Part shown: positions 16,401 to 24,920 of the stretch, piece after piece
Position numbering within the stretch: position 1 is the stretch's first letter
Layout of the letters: each line of letters begins with the position of its first letter
Assembly (NCBI GenBank): GCA_022824025.1
Contig: JAJEBF010000009.1
Span: 1 to 47,411, forward strand
Length of the DNA stretch: 47,411 nucleotides
Reading direction: 5' to 3'
Source: Caldilineaceae bacterium
GTDB taxonomy: Bacteria > Chloroflexota > Anaerolineae > Caldilineales > Caldilineaceae
The notes under the pieces: model-generated
Database searches by the model: none
Told to the model about the DNA's origin: nothing
Seen by the model: only the letters and a program-made list of their open reading frames with translations
Program-made: the position numbers and the translations under genes

Positions 16401-18353
16401 ACCAAGCGACAGCGAATGCAGCGCTGTGAGTGCGCTCAAATCCGGGATGGGCCCGCTCAACCGGTTGGATGAGAGATTCAGAGCCTCCAGCTTTGTAAGA
16501 GCTCTCAGGTCCGGGATCGATCCGCTCAACTGATTGGAATGTAGCTGGAGCGACGTCAGCCTTATAAGTGCGTTCAAGACCGGGATCGGTCCCGTCAACC
16601 TGTTCTCGCCCAGGTTCAACACCGCCAGCCCGGGCAGCGCGCCCAGCGCCGGAATCTGCCCGGCCAGACCGTTGTTGGGCAGGCGCAGCCCCACAACCTG
16701 ACCTCTTGGATCAGTGGTGACCCCGTACCACGTCCCGATCGGCTCGTCGCTCAACCAGTTGTCGCCGCGCGTCCAGTTCGCGCCGTCCGTTGCCTCGTAA
16801 AGCGCCGCCAGCGCCGCCCTCGGCGCCGTCCCGTCCGGCACGGCCGCGTCGCCAACCGCCGTCGCCTTCGCGTACGCCGACCACGCGCTCGCCGCGCCGC
16901 TCGCGTCGATGCCGCGCACCGCGTAGTAATAAATCGTGCCGGCCGTTACCCCGCTGTGCGTAAAGCTCCTGGCCGTCAAGCTCCCGTCATCAAGGCGCTG
17001 CCAGCCCGTAGCCTCGTCCCACCACGTCCACAACTCGTACCGCACCGCGCCGCCGACCGCACTCCAACTGAGCATGATCTGGCCCGCGCCCGCCTCCGCT
17101 TCAAGCGTCGGCCCCGTCGTTGTCCCGGGCCTGGGCGTAGACGTCGGCGTCAGGGTCGGTGTAGTCGTTACAATTGAACTGGACGTTGACGTCGGCGTAG
17201 CCGTCACGGTCGCTGTAGTCGTTACCGCTATGGCGGACGTAGACGTCGCTGAAGCGGTCACGGTCGCTGTAGGCGCAGTCCCGGCCGCAGCCGTCGGCGA
17301 AGCCGTCACCGTAGTCGTTGCTTCCGAAGTGGACGTCGGCGATACCGTCGCCGTCGGGGTGGGTCCGCCTTCCCCGGGCGCCGTCGCCTGTGCATACTCC
17401 GACCAGGCGCTCGCCGCGCCGCTCGCGTCCACCGCGCGCACCGTATAATAGTAGGTCGTGCCCGCCGCAAGCCCGAAGTGCGCCTGGCTTGTGCCCGTCA
17501 ACCTGCCGTCGTCAAGGCGCTGCCAGTCCACATCCGGATCCCACCACACCCACAGCTCGTACCGCACCGCGCCGGCCACCGCATTCCACATGAGCGAAAT
17601 CTGGCCCGCGCCCGCCTCCGCCGTCAAGGTTGGCGCCGGCAGCGCCGCGCCTGCCTGCGTTTGCGCTACGGCCGCCCGGTTCGTTGGCGTCGCTGTAGCC
17701 GTCGCTCTCGATGTCGCCCCCGGCGCGGTCGCGCTGACCTGCTCCGACGTCGCGCCCGTTGCGCCGCCCGCGTCCACCGCGCGCACCGCATAATAGTAGG
17801 TCGTGCCCGCCGCAAGGTCGCTGTGTACCTGCCCTGTGCCCGTCAACCTGCCGTCGTCAAGGCGCTGCCAGTCCACATCCGGATCCCACCACACCCACAG
17901 CTCGTACCGCACCGCGCCGGCCACCGCATTCCACATGAGCGAAATCTGGCCCGCGCCTGCCTCAGCCTTCAGCGTAGGCGCCGCCAGCCCCGACTCGGTC
18001 GCTGTCGCTGTCGGCGTAATCGCAGACATAGGCGTTGGCGTCGGCGTTGGGGTCGGCGCAGCCGTCATCGTCGGCGTTGAACTTGCCGTAGGTGTCGGTG
18101 TTGCCGTCACCGCAGACGTCCGCCTCTCCGCCGCTGTGTTCCCACTCTGTTCCTTCCCCGTCCCTGCCCCGCCCCTCGCCTCCCCGTCCGCATCCGCTGC
18201 CTCCACCGCAGTCCCGGGCGTGGATCCCGTCGAGCCCTCCTGCGCCCTGGCCCGTCCGGCCACAAAGAGCATGGCTGCTGCAGCCAGCGCGGTCAGCGCC
18301 AGACGCAGGCGCAGACCGTCCGCCTGTCCCCTGCGGTTCCGTTGTCCTGACAT
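13464..18353 (-). CDS. Giant secreted FN3 / leucine-rich-repeat protein
   Basis: The start is ATG 18353 on the minus strand (GAGAGGA about eight bases upstream), giving 1629 residues. An N-terminal signal peptide (RLALTALAAAAMLFVAGRARA) is followed by three Trp-rich FN3 domains at ~125-210, 240-326 and 415-500, joined by TATPTSTS linkers. Leucine-rich repeats run from ~512 to the end. Two blocks open with an LRR cap (ALYEATDGANW and NWLSDEP types). Both carry plant-type repeats of 22-23 residues (LSGPIPDLSALT). After ~1430 the repeats switch to a bacterial-type 24-residue form (LPADVFGGLSNLERL). The protein probably binds partners outside the cell. A longer in-frame start at 18590 lacks a signal-like N-terminus. 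A paralog begins at 46081. Confidence 0.92.
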   Translation of the reverse strand: MSGQRNRRGQADGLRLRLALTALAAAAMLFVAGRARAQEGSTGSTPGTAVEAADADGEARGGAGTGKEQSGNTAAERRTSAVTATPTPTASSTPTMTAAPTPTPTPTPMSAITPTATATESGLAAPTLKAEAGAGQISLMWNAVAGAVRYELWVWWDPDVDWQRLDDGRLTGTGQVHSDLAAGTTYYYAVRAVDAGGATGATSEQVSATAPGATSRATATATPTNRAAVAQTQAGAALPAPTLTAEAGAGQISLMWNAVAGAVRYELWVWWDPDVDWQRLDDGRLTGTSQAHFGLAAGTTYYYTVRAVDASGAASAWSEYAQATAPGEGGPTPTATVSPTSTSEATTTVTASPTAAAGTAPTATVTASATSTSAIAVTTTATVTATPTSTSSSIVTTTPTLTPTSTPRPGTTTGPTLEAEAGAGQIMLSWSAVGGAVRYELWTWWDEATGWQRLDDGSLTARSFTHSGVTAGTIYYYAVRGIDASGAASAWSAYAKATAVGDAAVPDGTAPRAALAALYEATDGANWTRGDNWLSDEPIGTWYGVTTDPRGQVVGLRLPNNGLAGQIPALGALPGLAVLNLGENRLTGPIPVLNALIRLTSLQLHSNQLSGSIPDLRALTKLEALNLSSNRLSGPIPDLSALTALHSLSLGSNELSGPIPNLRALTELTLLNLESNRLSGTIPDLGEVTGLALLNLGSNELSGPIPQLWALTDLEFLNLESNELSGPIPYLGTMTGLVLLNLGSNELSGPIPQLWALTNLELLNLESNRLSGRIPDLSALGGLSTLTLGHNRLTGPIPDLNVLTRLAELDLTGNDLCLADGSALTDSSVVVRDHLKDLNLPRCADAPAEERAALVALYEATGGPNWRKSENWLSDRPVATWHGVTTDGSGRVTQLSLQANQLRGVIPDLSALTGLTSLDLSYNQLSGPIPDLGALTGLTSLHLGGNQLSGRIPDLSALTELTSLVLYQNRLTGPIPEMGSLTGLKWLALGSNQLTGPIPELKALTDLEGLELGSNELSGPIPELSTLTKLRVLDLTSNRLSGQIPELSALTELVALQLYSNQLSGPIPDLSGLTDLESLDLNYNELTGPIPELSSLTSLVYVDLLSNRLTGPIPDLSALTGLRHLYLSSNGLTGPIPDLSGLGELEWLELSGNELSGPIPDLSALTSLRFLSLGANQLSGPIPDVSALTNLRELSLGGNQLSGTVPDLSGLTNLDYLGLSSNKLTGAVSGLGSLTNLRYLTLGGNELTVPISELSTLTKLRWLGLSDSRMSGPFPDLSALTNLTYLDLSQNELSGPVPDLGALANLVYLNLESNRLSWSIRGLGGLTNLVYLNLRSNQLGGSIPDLSALTQLTELRLDNNRLTGSIPDLSALTQLTELRLDNNRLTGPIPDVRALTKLRNLSLGYNQLSGPITHLGDLPELESLSLQRNNLSSLSADAFSGLPNLRLLLLYRNSLGSLPAEVFGGLAKLAHLRVDANGLESLPAGIFSGLASLEILEIQYNGFGALPAGLFSDLTSLRVLDMSNSGLTELPADVFGGLSNLERLLLDHNSLSSLPADVFADLSGLTKLSLSYNWLTGPVPDLSALPKLTVLRLEGNQLCLPEGADLSGLHGEVAAYLESLGLPDCAGGD

Positions 18354-18770
18354 GCCTTCCATCCTCTCTGTGAATGTTTCCCCGTCCGACCGCGCCCGGG
18401 CGTCCACCGATCTGCCGGAGCTGCCCGTCCCCTCTCCCCACAACGGCCCAATCTTGTCCCAAAGCGCCTCTGCCGTCCCTCCCGAATCAGAAGCGGCAAA
18501 AATGCACGCAGCGCCCCTCCGCGGAAAGCAATGTTGTCCCAACACCTCCGCGGACAGGAAGAGATCTCCTTCGCGAATCCGGCTGTTCACTCAAAACTGA
18601 CTACGCAAAACTGTTTCCCAAGAACTGCCCTTCGCCCTCTGTCTCCGCCGGAATGTCAGCTGGTTCCTCGCTTTTTCAAGATTGATACATAACTGACACT
18701 ACCTTTTACGAGAATAACATACAAAAGTCATACTGATAGTACATGCTGTCTCTAGATCAGGGCAATCGCA
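18354..18770. other. Spacer upstream of the LRR gene, no gene supported
   Basis: The minus-strand LRR frame stays open to 18590, but residues upstream of 18353 look non-coding. The rest is AT-richer (for example GATTGATACATAACTGAC) and probably holds the LRR promoter. I could not fix a -35/-10 pair. Confidence 0.4.
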
Positions 18771-18899
18771 TTATTGGGAGAGAACTTTCAACAGATAGTC
18801 AGTTTTCCAACCAGCTCGTTTGCGTTTGGCGGCAATACCGACTTTGGCGCTCTTCTCTTTGCGTAGGAGGTTCAAGGCCAGTTTGCGTAAGATGGCCAG
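18771..18899 (-). mobile_element. C-terminal remnant of an ISAs1-family transposase
   Basis: Read on the minus strand from 18899 to the TAA at 18771-18773, the frame gives [20 protein letters not shown] and then [20 protein letters not shown]. This is the well-known C-terminal signature of ISAs1-family (H-repeat-associated) transposases. Upstream of it the similarity stops and nothing else of the transposase is left. The bases after the stop (CAGGGCAATCGCA on the plus strand) may be the element's outer end. Confidence 0.75.
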
Positions 18900-19556
18900 G
18901 GGAAGGGCGGGGAAACAGCGGGGGAGGGGCAGAGCTATCGCGAACTTCGTGATAGCAGCGGGTTTGCCGCTACAACCGGGCGAACAGAGGCTATATGCAA
19001 GGCTGGTCTCGCCTGAAAGGCGCCAAATTCTGGAGTGATGCCAGTGAAATGAGCGAACTTGGCCGAATATTGTAAGGTTCGCAATTGTCCTGGTCTCCAG
19101 ATAGCCGCGTTCAGAATTTCATAATCTCCGGCAAAGTCGCCGCGCCTCTGCCGGAGAGACGGGGGGGGAACGCTTCCTGGATTGCCAGATGCAGGCAATT
19201 GAACCGGTAATTGAACTGACGGCAACACCGCCCTTGCTCTTGAAATGTCGCTTGCCTGCTCCCAATCCAGGTAATCGACCAACAGGCAGCATTGCGCCCA
19301 CCCCACGCGTAATACGGGCTGTTGCGTAACATGCGGTTGCACGGGCACCGGCCGAGGTCGCAATGCGTCCATCAGAACTGACAACCTCTGCATTTCAAAG
19401 AGGCAGGAACCGGGACGCGCGCCGCCCCCTGATTTCATTGTGAAGAACTTTGCTGTTTGACAGATGAAGAGGCGGGCACTTCTGCCCCGCATGGTGTTGA
19501 GAACACCGCAAAGGAGAAAGAGAATCTCTAAACTCCAGGCGCTACCCCATCTGAAC
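18900..19556. other. Spacer with no convincing gene
   Basis: Several open frames exist on both strands, but none shows a ribosome binding site with recognisable protein features. It may contain further decayed IS sequence. A frame open from 19464 leads into the solute-binding pseudogene. Confidence 0.35.
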
Positions 19557-20874
19557 ATGAGCCGGCGTGACATGTTGCGCCTCGCCGGCGTTGGCGCAGC
19601 CGGCGCCGCGCTTGGCTCCTGTGCAGCGCCCGCGGCCGCGCCCGACGCCGGCGGAGAGTCCGCCCCGGCCGTGGAGCAGATCCCCGTAATCGCAACCACG
19701 CAAATGCCCGTCAACATCTTCGACAATTCGCTGGAACGGTCGATGGAGCAGTTTCCCAATATCGACCTGGAAGTAAACGCCAATGGCTGGGGCGAAGGCG
19801 GCTGGGATGGTTACTCTGACACCGTCCTCACCCGCATCGCCGGCGGCGAACAGATCTACGTCATCATGATCGCCATCGAAGGGCTCCGGCTGCTCACCGC
19901 CAAGAACATCCTCGTCGCCCTGGATGACTTCCTCGCCGCAGACCAGCCCGCCAAGGACATCCTTGAGGGCGACGTCCACGTCACCCTGCGTGAAATGCTG
20001 CAGGTAGACGGCAAACAGTACGAGTACCCCTTCTCCTGAAACAACATGGTCATGTACTACAACACCGCCATTTTCGAGGAGGAGGGTATCGATCCCCCGT
20101 CCACCGACTGGACCTGGGACGACTTCCTGGAAACCTGCCTGGCAGTCGCCAACGTGACCGGCGGCGCCGACGACCGTTTCGCCTACTCCTTCTGGGGCTC
20201 CGGCGTGTTCGGCATGGCCGCCTGGTACTTCAACAGTGACGCCTCGCCTCTGTCCGATGACTGGATGGATTCCAACCTGCTCGACCCCAAGGTCGCCGAA
20301 ACCGTTCAGTTCATGGCCGACCTGATCCTGGAACACTAAAGTGGCGCCCAACCCCGAAGACTGGGATGAATGGGCCCGGTTCCACGCCGGCAACCTCGTT
20401 ATGCGTAGCCGCGGCCGCTGGTGCATCGGCGGTTCGCTCGAAGCTGAATTCACAACCTGCGACATGCAATATCAACCGCTTCGGGCAGGCCCCCTCAAGA
20501 AGGTGGCCGGGACCGACGGCTGGGGCGTTTCCACTTCCAGCGAGAACGCGCAGGAGGCTTGGGAAATCGTGAGGCTGCTCTCCAGTACAGAGGCTTCGAT
20601 TGGCATGGTGCAGCTGGGGGGCAACATGCCCGCGCTGCGCTCCGTATCCGAGATGCCCGTCTTTGCCGAGGTCGGCCCGCCCAACACCGCCCTCTTCTGC
20701 GAGTCGCTCGCCTTCGCCGCAACCGTGCCCTCACCCACCGACTTTAACATCGTCGAACCAATTCTGAACCGGAACTACGCGACCATCCGGAGTGGCGAAC
20801 GACCCGTTGAAGAAGGACTTCAGGCTGCCCACGACGAGCTGCAACCCGAAATGGACAAACTCAGACAGGCCTAG
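19557..20874 (+). pseudogene. Extracellular solute-binding protein, broken by a nonsense codon and a frameshift
   Basis: ATG 19557 opens a Tat-type lipoprotein signal (SRRDMLRLAGVGAAGAALG then SC, the lipobox Cys). It is followed by a family 1 type sugar-binding protein that would be ~439 residues, a normal length. At 20037-20039 a TGA replaces an expected Trp in PFS(W)NNMVMYYN, and the same frame continues beyond it. At 20337 a single extra T creates TAA and shifts the frame; removing it restores EHKVAPNPEDWDEW and the rest to 20874. Other genes here use TGA as stop, so it is not a recoded Trp. No sugar permease genes are nearby, consistent with a dead orphan. An assembly error is the alternative. 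Confidence 0.85.
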
Positions 20875-21181
20875 GTTGACAAGGTCAAGTAGGGCAGGTT
20901 GCCGCAGGCATGGGGGCATCGGCCCTCCACACCTCGGCGGCCTTCCCTGACCTGCCCCCGCCTTGCCCGCTTAAAACGCCGCCCGCGCCATTCTCCCCGC
21001 GCGCCGGCCCCCCGCCATCCCCAAACAATTCCAGCCGCCGCTGGCATGAATTCCCTGCCAGACTGTTCCCACCCCAACTCTGGACTGCACCCTCAGCACC
21101 CCTCCATTTGAACAGCCTACCAGATTGTGGTAGGTTCTTTCTGTCACCGGTAAATTTCTTTCCTGGCGGCAAGTAGCGAAG
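20875..21181. other. Spacer downstream of the pseudogene
   Basis: The region is C-rich and lacks a supported gene. It contains no heptamer array, which is unusual for a spacer of this length in this window. Confidence 0.4.
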
Positions 21182-21211
21182 GGAGGGCGGTGTAGTGCTG
21201 CACCGCCCTCC
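21182..21211. terminator. Perfect 11-bp hairpin
   Basis: GGAGGGCGGTG (21182-21192) pairs with CACCGCCCTCC (21201-21211) around an 8-base loop, followed by a C/T-rich run. It lies 26 bases before the next start codon. It may be a terminator for read-through from upstream or a leader structure. Confidence 0.55.
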
Positions 21212-21237
21212 TCCCCTTTCATCACACCTCTATCATT

Positions 21238-21633
21238 ATGTTTGTCGGAACTGACCCCTTCTCCAACTGCAAAGCGTGCGGGCGCAAAGTCTCCTACAGG
21301 CTACGCAAATGCCCCTATTGCAGAGAACCCGACCCACAACTGAGAAACGCATTGGACTGGAGAGTAAACTATACAAAAAATCTCGACCCAAGCGTTACCA
21401 GTAAATGGAAATCAACTCGCCGTCTCCGAATACGCATACTGAAAATACTAGGTGCCCTCACCTTCCTCGCCATAGCTTCCACAGCATTCGTCCTGGAATA
21501 CCACCCCAACCTGATGACCAAATACCTCGGTCTACACGTAAACCCTTCTGAAGAGTGGCTGGGCACACTGTACGCCATTATGTTCGTCCTGCTGCCAATC
21601 TCCTTCGCCGTCGCATTGATACCTGAAGACTAA
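21238..21633 (+). CDS. Zinc-ribbon protein with two membrane segments
   Basis: The product has 131 residues. The N-terminal CKAC...CPYC (Cys pairs ten residues apart) forms a zinc-ribbon-like head. Two hydrophobic segments follow: ILKILGALTFLAIASTAFVL (about residues 62-83) and LGTLYAIMFVLLPISFAVAL (about 108-128). The body is basic between them. No ribosome binding site is obvious before the ATG, which sits just after a strong hairpin. GC content is lower than that of the flanking giant genes. A membrane protein with a cytoplasmic metal-binding head is likely; its function is not recognisable. Confidence 0.65.
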   Translation: MFVGTDPFSNCKACGRKVSYRLRKCPYCREPDPQLRNALDWRVNYTKNLDPSVTSKWKSTRRLRIRILKILGALTFLAIASTAFVLEYHPNLMTKYLGLHVNPSEEWLGTLYAIMFVLLPISFAVALIPED

Positions 21634-21671
21634 GACCCGAAAATCAGAAAGCCCGCGCGAAACGCAGGCTC

Positions 21672-21694
21672 TAGGGGGCAAGCACCGCCCCCTA
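21672..21694. terminator. Hairpin downstream of the zinc-ribbon gene
   Basis: TAGGGGGC (21672-21679) pairs perfectly with GCCCCCTA (21687-21694) around a 7-base loop, 38 bases after the stop codon. No T-tract follows. Confidence 0.5.
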
Positions 21695-21920
21695 TGCTGC
21701 GATGTGGCCCCTAACCGCTTGCCATCAGGAGCCGCACTGTGAGCGACGCGCCTAGCATTGATGTCCCCGAAGGGATGATTGATGAAGTAAGAATAAACTT
21801 CTTGATTCACCGACCCAATGAACGAAGCCTGAGATGCAGTTCGTTCATTACACCAAGAGCATCTTTCGCCTCCTCGAAACCCTGCCAATTGATAGCATCG
21901 AACATGACCTGCCCCCCACG

Positions 21921-22082
21921 AACTGGTCCAGTCATAATGTTAGTATTGGGCCGTAGAAAGGAGGAAAGATGGCGAAGAAGAGACATACGCCGGAGCAGGT
22001 GATCAACAAGCTGAGAGAAGCTGAGGCGGCGATAGCCGAAGGCAGCGGCGAGCACGGCAGCGGCGGTGAAGGCGGCGGCTAG
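21921..22082 (+). mobile_element. IS3-type element left end with truncated OrfA (copy 2)
   Basis: A putative terminal region (CTGGTCCAGTCATAATG) is followed by GGAGG and ATG 21969. The start gives MAKKRHTPEQVINKLREAEA, a typical IS3-family OrfA N-terminus with the first helix of its helix-turn-helix. After ~25 codons the frame becomes a Gly/Ser run and stops at 22080-22082. OrfB, the DDE catalytic part and the right end are absent. The same left end occurs at 5996. The preceding ~180 bases (21740-21920) show only weak, conflicting open frames. Confidence 0.7.
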
Positions 22083-22153
22083 AAAACACGGGCCGCTGTG
22101 ACACCCTCGCACTGCTAAGTGCGGACGTTGCACAGCTGCGCAAGCAGGATCAG

Positions 22154-22181
22154 ACGCGGCGCTCCAGATGGGGCGCCGCGT
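22154..22181. terminator. Hairpin terminator candidate
   Basis: ACGCGGCGC (22154-22162) pairs perfectly with GCGCCGCGT (22173-22181) around a 10-base loop, followed by TTGCTATATTT. Confidence 0.55.
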
Positions 22182-22292
22182 TTGCTATATTTCGTTGTGA
22201 CGTCATGCCGGGAGCGCTGAAAGACGCCCCGCAAACGCCCGACAAACCCCCGACAAACAGTCGCGGCGCCCCTCCGCCGATCACCCGCCGTT

Positions 22293-22371
22293 CAACTATC
22301 CACTATCCACTATCCACTATCCACTATCCACTACCCACTAACCACTATCCACTACCCACTACCCACTAACC
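22293..22371. repeat. CCACTAT/CCACTAC heptamer array overlapping a coding 3' end
   Basis: About eleven units lie after CCGCCGTTCAACT. The last three lie inside the minus-strand gene ending at 22352 and supply its stop codon and last residues. Confidence 0.92.
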
Positions 22372-24700
22372 CCTGGCATTCAATACGTTCATCGCCGTTC
22401 AGCGAGTCATACGCACTGAAGATCAGTCTCGAGTCCGGCGTTATCCCGGGAATGTCCCCAACCAGCGTGATCGTGTCGGCATAAGGCGAAACGACAATCG
22501 CCGCATCCCCCATCCTGCTGAACCCGTCCTCGACCCTTCGCGAGGTGTAAGCCTCCACCCTGCTCTCGATGGACGCAGCCGTACCGCTGTCTGCGTTCTC
22601 TGGAAGGACAATATGGGTGGCAGCCATCTCGTAATCCAGCCCGAACTGACCATCCTCCTGGCCCGGGTCAACGTCTATCGACACTTCCCAGACGTACTCG
22701 AACGCTCTTTCGCCTACCCCTTCTCTGTTGAACGCGAGCCTTTCCGGCAGGTCCCGGAACTGCAAGACCACGGCAAGCGTTTCACCGGACAGAGCCGTAC
22801 TCACGCCGGTAATGTCAACGTGGCCCGGCAGTTCGTCAGACACCTCGTCGGCGATCGTCTGGAGCGGCCTGATTATGGCCTCGTCCGGGCCGCAAGAGCC
22901 TGGAAACAAAAGCAGGTTCATGGGAACGTGACATTCCAGCTGGTCTTCTCCTCTCAGCGGGTCGTCTGCAACGAAGACGAGTCGAGAATCCGCGCTGATT
23001 CCAGGGATGGTTCCAGACAGGGTAACCGTGTCAGCCTCCCCCGAGGCAACATAGCTCGACTCCCCGAAAGCGGTAAAACCTCTGGCGTCAACTCTCCAAA
23101 CGTCTGACCTGAGCCCGGATGAGACGGGGGCGGCATGGTTTTCCCTGCTTTCAAACAGGAAAGCAATATGGTAAGCCGACAGAACGTACTCGAAGCCTCC
23201 GCCATAGCCGGTGTTCCTGTCATCGTCGACGTCGATCTGCGCCGCCCACCTGTACTCCATCATGCCCTTCTCAATTCCGGCTCTGTTGAAGGTCAGGCTC
23301 TCCGGAAGGTCCCGCAGATGGAACACCACGTTCAGCCTCTCGCCCGACAAGGATGAGCTGATACCGGTGATGTCGATGTGGGCGTTGTCGGTGTCTGCCG
23401 GCTCGTCGGAAGTGGCGAGACTCCATTCCTGCACGTCTCCAACGTCGTCGGTCACCGCACTGCCCGGCGTAAAGGCTTCAACCGAACTGCACTGCGGGGC
23501 GTCATCTTCCCAGAATGCCGACGCCAGGCATCCAACCGTATCGGACCCGGACATATAATCATAGACCCCGAATGTCAGGCGCGACTGCGGCGTGATGCCA
23601 TGAACCGCCCCGCTGAGCGTAACCGTGTTGGCTTCGGCAGACGCTTCCAGGGTGGCGCTGCCGATAAACAGACCTCTGAATCCGCCCTCCGCTGACAGGA
23701 CCCAGCCCGCGGCCTCAGTACCGTTCTCGATCGACTGGCTGCGATTGGTCCCAACCTGCGCTGAGGGCGCGAAGTGGTAGGCCATGAGCGCAAAGTCGGC
23801 CCCGCCAAGGCCCGTCTCTTTGTCATCGTCCACGTCAACCGATACCTGCCATATATACTCCATCTGCCCTCCGGGCACGCCGGTCCGATTGAAAGTGAGC
23901 CTGTCCGGCAAATCCCGCAGATGGAAGACGACCGTCAGATTGCCGTCCCTCAAAAAACTGTTGACTTCGGTAATGTCGATATGCGGCGGCAGCCTGTTCG
24001 AGATTTCATCGGTCGCGGATTGACCGGGAAGGATGGAATCCTGGCCGGATCCGCAGTCGCCGAGTGTCACAAGCTCGCCAAATGCCGGAAAGCATCCCGC
24101 CTGGTCCGAACCACCCAGCGCATCCGTGCTTCTGAATGCAAGCCGCACCTCGGGCTTCAACCTTGGCACGCCCCCGGTTATCGTGACCGTGTCCGCATCG
24201 GACGAAAGTTCGACCCTGGCATTCAGGACCGGCTTCGGCCCGTCGGCGTCCAGGGACCACGTGCTCGCCTTCAACTCGCCCCCGTTCTCCTCCTCGGACA
24301 CTTCATAATAGGCCGACAGAAGGTACTCGAATCCTCCCATGAACCCCGTGCCCGGGTCGTCGTCCAGGTCCACCCACACCTCCCAGCTGTACTCGAGCGA
24401 GCCTGGCGTAACGCCCGCCCGGTCGAATGTCAGCCTCTCCGGGAGCTCTCTCAGGTGAAATACCGCCGTCAGAATCTTTCCCCCTGAAATGGCGCTGCTG
24501 ACTTGGGCAATGTCAATATGGCCGGCCAGCTCATCGGAAAGATCGTCCGTGACCGTTTCGCCCGGCCTGATCGCCTCGGCGGAACCGCAGATGCCGGCCG
24601 CGCCGTCCCCGGCCGCGCCCGTCTGGGCAGCCGCGCTTCCCGGCGCAAAAAACGCCAACAGAAAGAGTAGAAAGAATGGAGTGAAACGTCTGGTCTTCAT
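22352..24700 (-). CDS. Secreted protein made of four copies of an unrecognised ~190-residue domain
   Basis: The 782-residue protein begins with a signal peptide (FTPFFLLFLLAFFAPGSAAA). A GGGAGAT ribosome binding site precedes the ATG at 24700. Four tandem repeats follow, beginning near residues 38, 216, 400 and 600. Each has, in order: an acidic start (TDD.SDEL..HIDIT.VSS), FHLRDLPERLTFNRAGV, a YxWEVSIDVDDD..TG block rich in Asp, a YxLSAYH block, DTVTLSGT.PGI, and SRL.F...D. Each ends near a Cys pair. The Asp-rich DVDDD and TG segments suggest calcium binding in a beta-sandwich. I do not recognise the family. The last residues, LVGSG, come from a heptamer array. Confidence 0.8.
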   Translation of the reverse strand: MKTRRFTPFFLLFLLAFFAPGSAAAQTGAAGDGAAGICGSAEAIRPGETVTDDLSDELAGHIDIAQVSSAISGGKILTAVFHLRELPERLTFDRAGVTPGSLEYSWEVWVDLDDDPGTGFMGGFEYLLSAYYEVSEEENGGELKASTWSLDADGPKPVLNARVELSSDADTVTITGGVPRLKPEVRLAFRSTDALGGSDQAGCFPAFGELVTLGDCGSGQDSILPGQSATDEISNRLPPHIDITEVNSFLRDGNLTVVFHLRDLPDRLTFNRTGVPGGQMEYIWQVSVDVDDDKETGLGGADFALMAYHFAPSAQVGTNRSQSIENGTEAAGWVLSAEGGFRGLFIGSATLEASAEANTVTLSGAVHGITPQSRLTFGVYDYMSGSDTVGCLASAFWEDDAPQCSSVEAFTPGSAVTDDVGDVQEWSLATSDEPADTDNAHIDITGISSSLSGERLNVVFHLRDLPESLTFNRAGIEKGMMEYRWAAQIDVDDDRNTGYGGGFEYVLSAYHIAFLFESRENHAAPVSSGLRSDVWRVDARGFTAFGESSYVASGEADTVTLSGTIPGISADSRLVFVADDPLRGEDQLECHVPMNLLLFPGSCGPDEAIIRPLQTIADEVSDELPGHVDITGVSTALSGETLAVVLQFRDLPERLAFNREGVGERAFEYVWEVSIDVDPGQEDGQFGLDYEMAATHIVLPENADSGTAASIESRVEAYTSRRVEDGFSRMGDAAIVVSPYADTITLVGDIPGITPDSRLIFSAYDSLNGDERIECQGLVGSG

Positions 24701-24920
24701 TTTCGGATCTCCCGCGTGATGGATCGGTCAAAGACGCCGGTAATGCCTTCAGCCAGGGCGGAACGCAGGAACAACCTGCTTTGACCGCTTACCGAGCAGA
24801 CCCCGGCGCGATCAGGTCGCGCTCTGGCTGCCTCATCATTACCAACCGCATGATAGCCCACCCTGACCGCCTCTGTCCATGGGTCCGCCTGCTCGGCGAC
24901 GCCATCTCCAGGAAACCGGA

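Noticed and set aside
18935..19783. A 282-codon minus-strand frame opposite the solute-binding pseudogene
   Set aside because: Its first part is the mirror of the Tat signal region and the remainder has no recognisable features or start signal.
20037..20039. TGA read as tryptophan (alternative genetic code)
   Set aside because: Several intact genes here end in TGA, and a second lesion follows in the same gene, so pseudogene decay is simpler.
21739..22002. An 87-codon frame with a GTG start before the IS3 remnant
   Set aside because: It runs into the IS end and its residues show no family pattern. A minus-strand frame in the same place is equally weak.
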